Shown: piece after piece, positions 7,573-17,899 of the stretch | Layout of the letters: every line of letters starts with the position of its first letter | Position numbering within the stretch: the first letter of the stretch is position 1 | Assembly: GCA_037176845.1 (NCBI GenBank) | Contig: JAYKXP010000154.1 | Location: 1-64,000, forward strand | Direction: 5' to 3' | Source of the DNA: Paramarasmius palmivorus | Lineage: Eukaryota; Basidiomycota; Agaricomycetes; Agaricales; Marasmiaceae | DNA: 64,000 nucleotides | The notes under the pieces: model-generated | The model's database searches: none | Seen by the model: the letters and a program-made list of their open reading frames with translations, nothing else | Told to the model about the DNA's origin: nothing | Made by a program: the position numbers and the translations under genes

Positions 7573-7704
7573 TCATTCTAGTGCATCAGCCTGCACACAG
7601 TCGTCGACGACGATTGAATGCAGACTGAGCACTTGAATGTTCACACGAATGCGAGTCCATCAGTCGAGCGTCGCAGACGAGGAGACTGAGGCAGACACTC
7701 AATT

Positions 7705-7850
7705 CCCACGCTATCTTCTGGCCTGCTCTCCCTCCATCGTCTACGACGCATCAACACACTCATCCCCAGTCCCAAAAAAATCAGGTGGTAAGTTCATCAC
7801 ACAAGCATCCTCTTGGACAAAGGGCTTTACACTAATCAAATCTCGCCAGA
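7705..7850 (+). repeat. diverged copy of subtelomeric ~300 bp repeat
   Basis: Shares with the three downstream copies the CCATCGTCTACGACGCAT motif and an intron-like segment 7788-7849 (GTAAGT donor, CTAAT branch-like motif, GCCAG acceptor). It is clearly older than copies at 7945, 8276 and 9965. Confidence 0.75.
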
Positions 7851-7944
7851 AAAAAATGTATATTCATCACCAGCGTTTGAAGTCGCACAGCCTTCCGTTG
7901 GAAGTTACACAGCCACAATTGGCCAAGTGGACAGTTGTGCGCAG

Positions 7945-8275
7945 ACGATAGATTGTGCAGCTGAACATTACATTCCCACGGTATGTTCTGCCTTCCTCTC
8001 CCTCCATCGTCTACGACGCATAAGTACACTTGTCTCCAGTTCGAAAAAAATCACACGGTATGTTCATCAAACACATATCCTCGTGGACGAACAACTTTTG
8101 TACTAACCAAACTTTGCCAGAAATAAACATCAAAGTCCCAATATCCTTATACCCTAGACTACCCTAGCCAACACTACCCGTAAGTCATCCCCTACCCTAG
8201 CACACACCCAACCAAGTACCCTAGGGTCGATATCGACCCTAGCATTGACCCTACCTCGTCCTAATAACCCTAACC
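7945..8275 (+). repeat. subtelomeric repeat copy A
   Basis: About 300 bp unit: GTGCAGCTGAACATTAC lead, TCGTCTACGACG motif, intron-like 8058-8120 (GTATGT...TTTGCCAG), CCCTA-rich tail, 22-bp palindrome at 8221-8242, and a closing telomere-like stub CCTAATAACCCTAA. Function unknown. Confidence 0.88.
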
Positions 8276-8580
8276 CACGGTATGTTCTGCCTTGCTCTCC
8301 CTTCATCGTCTACGACGCATGAGTACACTTGTCTCCAGTCAGAAAAAAAATCACACGGTATGTTCATCAAACACATATCCTCGTGGACGAACGACTTTTG
8401 CACTAATCAAACTTTGCCAGCAATAAACATCAAAGTCCCAATAATCCTAGTATACCCTACACTACCCTAGCAAACACAAATCGTAAGTCCCCCCATGCTC
8501 TACCCTACCCTACACCCAAGTACCCTAGGGTCGATATCGACCCTAGACCGACCCTACCATCCTCTAATAACCCTCACTAC
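8276..8580 (+). repeat. subtelomeric repeat copy B
   Basis: Nearly identical to copy A from CCCACGGTATGTTCTGCC on, with intron-like 8358-8420 and the palindrome at 8525-8546. It begins directly at the telomere-like stub of copy A, so A and B are head-to-tail. Confidence 0.9.
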
Positions 8581-9964
8581 TTGTAATTTACAACTACTTT
8601 CCTGATTTGGCTAAATCTTCCCACGACTCCTTGCTCCACTGACTCACCATCAATGTCACCCCATCTCCATGCTTTAACTATCGGGCTTAATTATTGATTC
8701 TCACATTCACCACACCAACACACTGCAATAAACGGGTTTTGCACTTATCGGACTGGCTCCTCATGCCCTTCCCACAAATCTTACAATGGCCTGATGCCTC
8801 GGTCTGTCACACACTCGGAGCTGGGCAGTCAACAACGGTACAAAACATTCATGTCCAGCACACATCTGTAGAAAACAGCACAGAGTTGACTGTATGGCAG
8901 ACAATCTTAAAGGACAAATATAAAAATGTTGCAGAGAATGCTGTCAATTATAGTGAGCTGACCTCACTCATACTCCACACGCAAGTCACAAGCATCAGTC
9001 TGCTGCAGGCTCTGAGCCCAGCCACTGATCACCACGCTGAACTTCGACGTCCAAGACACACCTGGCACAAACTTTAACAGTCATCATATATGTACTTAAT
9101 TAATAGACAACAGCTCATCCAAAGGCTGACTATAAAAATTGCAGAGCATGCTGTCAATCACAGCTGTTACCTATAAACTGTAGTCACCTGACGTCACAAC
9201 TAACTAACATTGAGGTATTTTCTAGCACTCTACTCTTCCCTAATCCACAAATCTCACATACACAACTATATTCAACAGCACAAGATTCACTCAACATATC
9301 GTTCATAATCCTTATTTGAAAAAGCAGAACTTATATCATTCATTACAATTTACAACCTTGTGTCACACCACTTTATTAGTCCCAAACAGCCATTAATAAA
9401 CACATAAGCCTAATCGGTTGCAAAACTAGGCACACTCAGCATCCAGCGACTCTGTATGAGCCTGATCGGTGGCGTACTGGCAGCATTTCACCTTTTTTGG
9501 TGCCAAGACAGTGAAAATGTATCCAAACACTTTATTAAGGCCAAAACTCCCTTAAAAAACTGCCAACAGGCCCACTTGGGGGCGTTCCAGGCAAAAAGCC
9601 CCCCCGGGAGCCAGATCGGTGGCCTTTCGCCTCCAGGTCCCCAATATGGGCCCCCCGAGGCCGTTTCCCTGAGGTCGAGGCCTCTTTCGGGGTTTTCCTT
9701 AGAGCGATCTGGCTCCTCATCGCCGGATTAGATATATAGGTTCTGGTGGAAACCGGGCTTTAGTCGGTTTTCGGGCGATTTTCAGGATTGATCGTGGAAT
9801 ATCTCGGGCTCAAGAGAACCGGGTGCTCCCAAAATTGACAAGGGAGGTCTCCTAGTGTCCAGGAAGGTGCTCCCAAATTTTGGGGGGATTCGGTTAGGGG
9901 GTTCAAAAGGTGGATCAATGGGACATTGAGCTCGCCTTATACCATTAGGGAAGAATAAGGATAC
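8581..9964. mobile_element. 1.4 kb insertion of unknown type between repeat copies
   Basis: Sequence unrelated to the repeats separates copies B and C. It holds a 127-codon ORF (8694-9077, +) with no recognisable domain, a diverged internal direct repeat (ATAAAAAT..GCAGAG.ATGCTGTCAAT at about 8918 and 9131), a GC-rich block (9560-9720) and a repeated GTGCTCCCAAA motif (about 9825 and 9870). I see no convincing terminal inverted repeats or reverse transcriptase, so calling it a mobile element is inference. Confidence 0.35.
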
Positions 9965-10312
9965 GTCGTAGACGATGAGTTGTGCAGCTGAACATTACAG
10001 TCCCACAGTATGTTCTGCCTTGCTCTCCCTCCATCGTCTACGACGCATGAGTACACTTGTCTCCAGTCAGAAAAAAAATCACACGGTATGTTCATCAAAC
10101 ACATATCCTCGTGGACGAATGACTTTTGCACTAATCAAACTTTGCCAGCAATAAACATCAAAGTCCCAATAATCCTAGTATACCCTAGACTACCCTAGCA
10201 AACACAAATCGTAAGTCCCCCATGCTCTACCCTACCCTACACCCAAGTACCCTAGGGTCGATATCGACCCTAGACCGACCCTACCTCGTCCTAATAACCC
10301 TAAGGTCGGTGG
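9965..10312 (+). repeat. subtelomeric repeat copy C
   Basis: Same unit as copies A and B, with intron-like 10086-10148, the 22-bp palindrome at 10252-10273 and the stub CCTAATAACCCTAA at its end. It marks the inner border of the repetitive subtelomere. Confidence 0.9.
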
Positions 10313-11003
10313 ATACTGGATAGGATGGCGGAGATGGGGTACAAGCCAACGTCTATATGTCAATGTCAGTACCATCACAAGAACCAGCTACAAAAGCACC
10401 AGCGCACCTCACGCTTTTACGTAGTCATAGTTTCTGCGTTGTTGAATGACCCGTGGTGAAATTGTTGGGCTAGGAGAGGTTGGAAAGGAATGGAGCTCGC
10501 ATCCAATAGGTACGAGTACGGCAGAGTAAGCGGTGGTTCCTCGGAATGCAGTCGTTCGTTCAGCGCAGGGAACCTGTTGCAGGAGGAGCTAACCACGACA
10601 TTGGCGGTGGATTCAGGATAAAAGATATAGACAGACGAGTGGACGAGGAATCTGGTGTATGGAGGAGAGAAAAAAAGCCATTCAACAAACCGGCCTTTCG
10701 GCTCTCCCGGCTCCGAACCAGGGTCTCGAACGCCCCGTCACGTAAACCGGCAGGCATTTCGCTTCTTGCATTCATTCCACGACGAGATCTCGCCTTCTTT
10801 CCTTGGACACGACGCGTCCAACCATCCATGTCAGTCAAAAAAACAGCCAAGATGTCCTGGGTCATAATCATAAGGTCGTAAAGCTGTAGAGATAGAAATG
10901 GATCATAGAGATAACAAAGAAAGACGGTAGCAATGTGTAAGGAACACATAAATGATGAGAAGTCTGTAAGCGTTACATGTCCAAAATCGCAAGCGATGAC
11001 AAA
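10313..11003. other. transition region without supported gene
   Basis: Unique sequence between the last subtelomeric repeat and the BTB gene. Overlapping ORFs on both strands at 10546-10949 (up to 129 codons, minus) have no recognisable domain and no clear splice partners. A GTTCGAGAC box on the minus strand near 10730 resembles a tRNA B box but no cloverleaf forms. Confidence 0.5.
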
Positions 11004-12251
11004 CTATGCGGAAAAATCTGTCCATATAGGAAACTCAGCAATGATCCTCTCCAAGGCTCTTTTTTTCATGTCCCAGAACTTCTGGGTTACAAGGCCATCT
11101 GCCTTGCGCACAAGATCCATTACTCGGGTAAGGTTTTGGATGGTCGGAACCCCATCCTGTGTGACCTGTGCTTGGAGTAATCGAATAGCATTGCCATCCC
11201 GGGGTGTGACTCGCCCTCTGACAATGTAATCACCGCGGTCACAAGAATAGGACGTGTCACGTTGAGCCACGCATTGATGGAATCGGCCGATAGCTATCTG
11301 CCATTTTTCCTTATATTGCGTCTACAGTCAAAAACTTGTGAGTACAGAGAACTGGCATTGTACCATAACAAGCTCGTACCCAGATAACATAGATTTCCGG
11401 ATAGTCTCGAGTGCGAGCACGCACCTGCTGAGACAAGAGTGACATAGAACGCCTCGCGAATTCGTCGATTCCATCTAATTCATGGTAATGGACCTTGTAG
11501 CAAACCGTGGACAAAGAATCGACAGCTGATCGCTGCCCGAACTCCCTGAGATTTTCTGATGAGAGACAAGTCAGGCGGTTTGAAAGCTAAACACGTACTC
11601 CATGGCCCTTCCACACGCTTGCATAAGGAGGCTGTTTCCATATTTATCTGCGACTCGGGCAAACTCCAAGGCGGCTTTCATGTTCTTCAGTTCTAGATCG
11701 GGCTGGTCAATGCTGTGCGAGAATCGAAGCAGAAGCTGAAGGTGCTTCGAGTGCTCCGTAAGCGTAACATCCTCGTCCGGTTCGTGGACAACAGAATCGG
11801 AGTATGGGAAGCCGTCATTGAAAACCTCGAGGTTCTTCTTGTGGGTCCCAAAGCGTTTGCCGTCTGATGAACGAAGTACAATGTCTACTGGTGCTGTGCA
11901 CTCGGGTACTATGGAGACTATCAGCTACGAGAACATGAGACAAGGGGTTAAATTAAACATACCATGACATTCTCCAGACCAGTCATAAGATTCACGCACT
12001 GTAGTTTTGGCCATCTTGTCGTCGAGCTTGTCGTCGAGCGTATTGGCGAGTTTGTCGGGGAGTTTATTGGCGAGTTTGTCGGCGAATGTATTGGCGAGCT
12101 TATCGGCGAGTCTGACGAGGTATTTAATAGCTTTGACGATGATCTTTACAAGTGATACGCTAGCGCGAAAGGAAAATCCGACGCTGAGTACGAGTAGCAG
12201 CCCTTCGAGAACCCAGCGAAGGGCGATGACAGTGAACGAAAGGATGTGCAT
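11004..12251 (-). CDS. membrane-anchored BTB/POZ domain protein
   Basis: Exons 12251-11963, 11908-11599, 11545-11380 and 11321-11004 join in frame through introns of 54, 53 and 58 nt. The BTB core is visible in exon 2 (VDIVLRSSDGKRFGTHKKNL, then a DGFPYSD loop and helices around LLLRFSHSIDQPDL), as in the large agaricomycete family of BTB proteins, which usually act as oligomerising adaptors or transcription-linked factors. Unusual here is the N-terminus: a hydrophobic segment (about residues 5-35) followed by five near-repeats of DKLAN (about residues 49-83) encoded by a 33-bp-scale minisatellite, then the BTB. This suggests a membrane anchor plus amphipathic helix. The start is the first ATG of the exon; partners are unknown. 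Confidence 0.8.
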
Positions 12252-15200
12252 GGCGACCCATTATGACTCACCTTACTCTGCTATTTATGCACTGATAAAC
12301 GTAAGATGCTGTTGCAGTGGGTACCTGTTATAAAGCTGTTGAGAGTCGAGACTCGCTCCTTCAGGTAGCAGCGAACTTGGGAAGCGAGTCCTATATTCAA
12401 AACCATGACAGACCTAACGTTTGCGCGAGATGTCCTCAATCGAAATGTTCAGCCTCCATACGCAGTCATGTAATATTCTGGTAAGGAATAATCATACTGT
12501 AAGCAGAACTACGCAGGTCTTGTAGAACAAACTCCATCCTCTTATCAAGTGAGAAATTCCTTAACAGCATCCTCAGAACCATCAACTGTTCAATGCACTG
12601 GTTGAGAATTGAACTGCGGGTGTGAGATGTAGCGGTTACATTGACCCTCGTGTCAAGAACACCTTATAGGTGTAAGCGTGACCACGAAGATTATCGACGT
12701 GAGGTATCGGTGAAAGACACGAGGGTGTCATCTGAAATTGGCGCTACCGGATGTGCTGTACGTCTCTTGTTTTGGGAACATGCATATATTCAATAAGTGA
12801 ACGAAGTAGCCTATGTATCCATGAACCTGATGCGCATTACAGCCTCCCGGAGGTACATGTCCCTGCAATGATCGATTAGCACAGCACCCATACGACAAGA
12901 GACGGCACATACATCGACCCCAACGCTGCTCTCGATGTTCTGCTAACCTTCCTTCGAGACTCCCGTTGCCCAACAGATAGCCTAGTCTTGGTGGCGAACG
13001 CATCGAGCTCGCTAGCTGCTCAGGCATGCTAGGGCTCCAGCAAACCCAATATATCTCATCCAACGATGCGACAATGATCCTCCTGGTGATTTTCTTGGGT
13101 TTCAAAGTACCAGTGAGGGTGATGTTCAAGTACTCAGAACGTTAAGGAGGTGCAGCTCAGTAGAATACTGTCGAGATGGGTTACGTGGTCGCAGGAATCG
13201 GTCACAGCCTGAGGAGCGATTACGCCATGGTCATTGGCTGGAGGAGTGACGGTGTTGCCAGAGATCGTTGTGCATAAAGTGACATCTAAGCAAAGGAAAG
13301 TCAGAATATAGAGTTCGTCATGTAATGAGGTCGATAAGTAACGCACCAAGGTATCAAGCGCGTGCTCTAATCCTACTCCTCATACCACGATTTGTCCTTG
13401 TTCCCGGAGTGAGGGTCCCGTGGGTACCGAAGCTAATGGCGTTGAATTTGCACCTAAAGTACCTGCTCGGTAGCGGGTGGGACGATGGACAATAAATGAT
13501 AAATGTTGGACGGTGCGAGGCCTGGTACGAAACGGGATGGATATACTGAGTTCGGAATATGTGTGCAAGCCAGGAGAGTGCTCACCATTTTTCGCGAAAC
13601 AAAAACCGCCCTAGCTCTAGATGACAAGCCCAGACGGTCTCCATAATAGGAAGAGCTCGCCCTCAGCTCACTTCACCTCGCTCTACCCGTCTATTTTATC
13701 CTTGCTTCTTTGGACCGAATATCACCATCCATCATGTATTAGGCGTCGCAGGAAAAGGAGCAAGGGAGTTGGTGCTACGATAAAAGGCTTCGTGGATCGG
13801 ATACAAAACAACTCGGGGAGAGCGGCATGTGTACGAAGGCTGTAAAGAGCGATGTGTCGGTGTGGTATCAGCGCGTCGAAGTACGACGTACTACAGAGCA
13901 TGGGTAGACTGTGTTGCGAGGGAGACAATGCAAGGGTAGGTCCAACTGGCGGAGTAATACCTCACGCTCTGGCTGAGGCATCGAGGTGGACAAATTAAAA
14001 GGTGGGTGGAGTATTCCAGGCTGAGACGAACGGTTGTGACTATTGAATAAGATGGACGGTGTGGTTGATCGATGTGTTGCGTTTCTTGTGCGTTTCGGGT
14101 AATAATCCTCGTTTTCCCCGTAAATCGCTAGACCATTCCATGAAGCATGAGCGAGTGAAGAATCAAGGTAATATGAAGCACGACTTACCGGAATAGACTA
14201 GTTCGAGTATGTGGTGTCAGGCAAAGGTTTTGTCGTTGTTGGTGAAAATCATGTGTTTGTCCCAAACAAACACCGGCTCCGGAATGGAAAGACAGCTAGG
14301 GTTAGGGCAAACTTTTCGCGCTTGGCGACGAACACTGGTATGGATTCCCTCTACTCACCATCACCGATCCTATTATCGTACCCTGGAATCCCGCGAGATA
14401 TACCTATAATCCTTTTCTTTCATCGCTCTCAAGTCATCGACGGTCTTGAGTACGACGTTTCTGCCATTTACTGTTAATGTCTTTCCTAACGCGCGTTCCT
14501 TCATCGTGTTTTCAGGCTTATCTTTCTTCTATAAGTCTTCGTGGGGCTTGGAAAAAAGGTCTTTTTGATGCTTCGGAAGGGATGGGAGATGTAAGAGCGT
14601 AGAAAAAGGTGTCTAGTAACGGTGCGCCTACCAATGTCAACTATTTTTTACCTCTATTGCTGACTGCTAAACCTTCATGGACCGTTTGAACAGAACTATT
14701 TCATCGCAGAATAAACATTTTGGGTATCTTTTCTGCGACTTGGGGAAGCTATTCCTACCCGAACACAAATCAACTCGTTACTGTGACCCCGACATCCATG
14801 TTTCGCTCGTCGGATGCTTAACACGATAGAAGAAATTTCCTTCCTCATCAATTGAAACTCAAGTGTTTGGCCACCCTTTGACAGTCAATCTTGTCCAACT
14901 CTTAACCGAAATCAACGTTCCTCGGCGATCCAATATCTATCACACACACCCTCTACGCGGCCGAACCTTTTCCATCATACTCAAGTAGGAGAAAGTCACT
15001 GGCGAGATACACTCAGGCTGGTCTCCACTATAGATCACTGGCCAGGTACCAACGTAGTCTTCCGTGCCGCCAGCGAGTTTCTTCCAAGCCAAAACGAACC
15101 TCTCGACGCAAGCGAAATGACTCGGTCCTGGAGGCGTGAATTTCGTCTGGGTAGACATCATGGTACGTTGTCCTTTGGTACCTATCACTATGAGTACTCA

Positions 15201-16171
15201 AGTTGCAGTAATGAAGGTATCCACATTCTCATATACCGTGCATAACACGTATAGATCTCAAAGCGCTGAATAGACATCTGCTCCAACCGTTACTCGACCT
15301 TGCTTCTTGTCGTATTCAGCTACCACTATAATATTTCCCCGAGTTTCGATAACGGACCACTAGGCTGAGGGTGATCACTTGTCAGACATGGTCATTTGGA
15401 GCGTTACGGTTCACGATGGACTGACTCAGAACACTCACTTCCAAGTTCCGAGCATACTTTACCCAGCTATCATTGATCAACTAACGCTCGTATAGTGGCC
15501 ATCCGGTCACCTCCGTTAATTAATTTGACCATGCGTTTTATCTGTAATCGAATCATCTAATGTACGTTTATGTTCTTCAGAGATCAAACGCTCACCTCAC
15601 TCGTATCGAAGGACCAAACACATATCTACTGTGGAGACTTATTTCGTTCTCGTTGCATTTAATTTAAAAACGACCATATGGTCTGGATCCACATATCAAG
15701 AATGGAATATTGGATATCACAGCGCTTATCACTCGCGATTACATTTCAAGGCGCATTGCAGTTCACAAGTCAACAGGTTCCTTGGTTAATTGACACTCGC
15801 CATGTGGGCCGCCGCACTGCTTTGTTCCCGTCGAGCCCCTGCGAATAAAGCATTTTAACGTTGCTTTCTCAGGCGAAGTAAGTGGATGCCAATTCTCCCA
15901 ATTCACTGTCCTGATTTGAGAATTCTTTATACGCACTGTCCCATATACTTCCTCTGTCATCTTCAGCGACTAGATTATGACGCAAGCACGGCCGATTGGG
16001 TAGGAGATCTCGAAGACATCATTATACTCCCCACCTTGATGTGCATCATCATGATTCTGATAGGCAGGTATAACGCTTGAAACCGTTATAACACTTTCAT
16101 TTGTACATTTTCTTCGTGTCCATCCAGTTACCTCAACTCGGCTAGGGCCCTTTCCGGCTCACTTCTTTGAC
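12252..16171. other. long stretch without well-supported gene
   Basis: ORFs of 60-133 codons occur (for example 12728-13129, 13134-13349 and 13380-13568 on the minus strand; 14940-15188 minus; 14211-14477 plus), but none shows a domain I recognise. The three minus-strand ORFs at 12.7-13.6 kb are arranged as if exons of one decayed gene, with an acceptor-like CTTAG at about 13287, but frames do not join cleanly. An inverted repeat of 11 bp (12644-12654 and 12716-12726, ACCCTCGTGTC) could be a small MITE end pair. Confidence 0.4.
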
Positions 16172-17776
16172 ATGGCCCCACAAGCAACGCTAATTTTCGA
16201 CGCTAATGCGACGAACGTTGGGTATGAATATGGAAGGTATATTGAAGATAAAATATGGTATGGAGGAAGCGCATTGACCTCTGGAAGTCTTCTACAAGAC
16301 CTCTTCACGTTTGGGATGCGATTTGAAGGTGTGTACCATACCCGGAGACCTGCAAGTATCCATTAAGCTATAGCTTTAAGGCACTGAGATCGCGTTCTAC
16401 GGGTGTACCTTTGGTCAAGGGAACCTGACGTTTGCGACGACTATAGATGAAGAAGTATCAGGACTCCTACGACCCTCAGACGACAGGAACATTACTAAAT
16501 GGTACCAATCCCCAAGCCTTTCCGACAGTGTGCATACTATTCAAACAGTAGTTTGGAGTCTCACATTGGTCGACTATTTCCTCGTCACCGCAGGAAGCAG
16601 TACAAATTTGACCAGCGCAACTCTGATCGTAGATGACGTTGCCGACGACGAAATATGGTACACTGGTTCCTGGAGGACCGAATCGAGTGCATCCTATGAA
16701 CTGGCGGCATTGAAAAACGTGTCCGCCGGAAACACTAGCATTAGTGCTCGTCCGCATGATCATACTCTTCACATTGCCAACCACGTAGGCGATTCATTTG
16801 AATTTCATTTTTCAGGTAAGTCAAAATTCATTACCTGTTATGCAACTCTTGACATCGTTCGCGTAGGACACTCGATTTCCGTCTATGGGGTGTTAAACCC
16901 TCTTGATAGCGTCACTTTGGAATTTAGATTGGATGGCGGCGTAATAACACACAATATCTACCCCTCGGATGAGGATCGACACCATCAAGGCGTACTCCTA
17001 AATCATCAGTTTTACCAAAATACCACGCTCAGCTCTGGAAACCACACCCTCGTGGTCAATGTGACAGCCTTGGGCGGGAGCCCTGACTCGGACGGCTTTC
17101 AACTTGATTATATAACTTACAAGCCTTCGTTCTCATTCGTTAACGAAAAGCCAACCTTTCAAAGAGGTATTGCAGACCTGAAGCCGACAGTATCTCAAGC
17201 AACCGACAACGAACCACATCCTTCTCTTCCCATAAGAGCTATCATTGGCGGAGTTATAGGTTTTATTGCGATCCTTCTTGCCGCATGGCTTCTACTCTAC
17301 TGCCGCACAAAAGTCACGAAAAAACGAACAAAAGGTGCATCATCCTTCATAACGATACAACTGGTTCTTATTATCAAAGCGCAGACCAAACAGACGCCGG
17401 TGTTGAACCATTCACGTTACACCACTCGATCGATTCCAAACCAAGGCCAAGTAAATGGAGAGAATTATTCCCGAGTCAAGGCTCAGGCTCAGGAACGAAC
17501 CAAGTGTACTCCGTTACGCCGTTATCCTCTTCCTCGCAAATACCTCTCATACCACTTGAGGCTCAGGAACGGAACGATGAACTAGTCTTTTCACCGTCCA
17601 TGCCCCCATCTCGAGTGGGAGATCTATATGCCAGAATTCAACTTCTCACACAAGAGAATGAACGACTTGCTCGAGAAAACGCACCGCCCGAATATGGAGG
17701 GAGTGATGTAGACCTTCGGAGGTCAGATTCGTACTCAGTGTTACCGTCGTACAGGAATCTGAACGAGATTCAATGA
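16172..17776 (+). CDS. single-pass surface protein with two extracellular beta-sandwich-like modules
   Basis: Three exons (16172-16328, 16381-17334, 17385-17776) join in frame through 52- and 50-nt introns. The extracellular part has two tandem modules with the recurring pattern IEIAFYG/FYGCTFGQGN and HSISVYGVLNP, as in agaricomycete proteins with galactose-binding-like domains in front of a single TM helix (SKG6-like architecture). Several N-glycosylation sequons (NIT, NLT, NVS, NTS, NTT, NVT) support a surface location. The TM helix is IIGGVIGFIAILLAAWLLLY, followed by a basic stop-transfer CRTKVTKKRTK and a Ser/Pro-rich cytoplasmic tail with a short coiled segment (LYARIQLLTQENERLAREN). 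No signal peptide is visible at the chosen ATG, so a 5' exon may be missing. Ligand unknown. Confidence 0.75.
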
Positions 17777-17899
17777 TTGTTTGGCTGGAGTATTGTGCAC
17801 AAAGGCGAGGCTTATTTTTCAAACCCAATGTTCATTTTCATTTCACAACCGACGCCGCATTATCATTCCCTTCCACGATGTACTCCTTTAAAATTATAA

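Larger units (their letters stand above)
4936..7700 (+). ncRNA. putative spliced hairpin-array transcript, rightward arm
   Basis: This is the mirror counterpart of the leftward array, read on the plus strand. Type II introns lie at 5010-5062, 5155-5207, 6163-6212 and 6657-6712; type I introns with GTGCGT donors lie at 5281-5340, 6287-6336 and 6777-6833. Purine-rich small exons are 5208-5280, 6213-6286 and 6713-6776; hairpin-filled exons are 5341-6162, 6337-6656 and from 6834 on. A TATA-like TCTATATAAATA at about 5209 could also be a promoter. Hairpin stems reach 38 bp. ORFs overlapping this region break at every unit, so coding is unlikely. Transcription and splicing are inferred from sequence only. 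Confidence 0.55.

Noticed and set aside
1500..7700. CRISPR-like array
   Set aside because: The repeats are hairpins of different sequence with no constant repeat/spacer length, in a eukaryotic telomeric region; not CRISPR.
9456..9731. Pro/Ser-rich 91-codon ORF in the GC-rich insertion block
   Set aside because: Low-complexity composition, overlapping ORF on the other strand, no splice or promoter support.
10700..10750. tRNA-like B box on the minus strand
   Set aside because: GTTCGAGAC is present but T-arm, D-arm and acceptor stems do not form.
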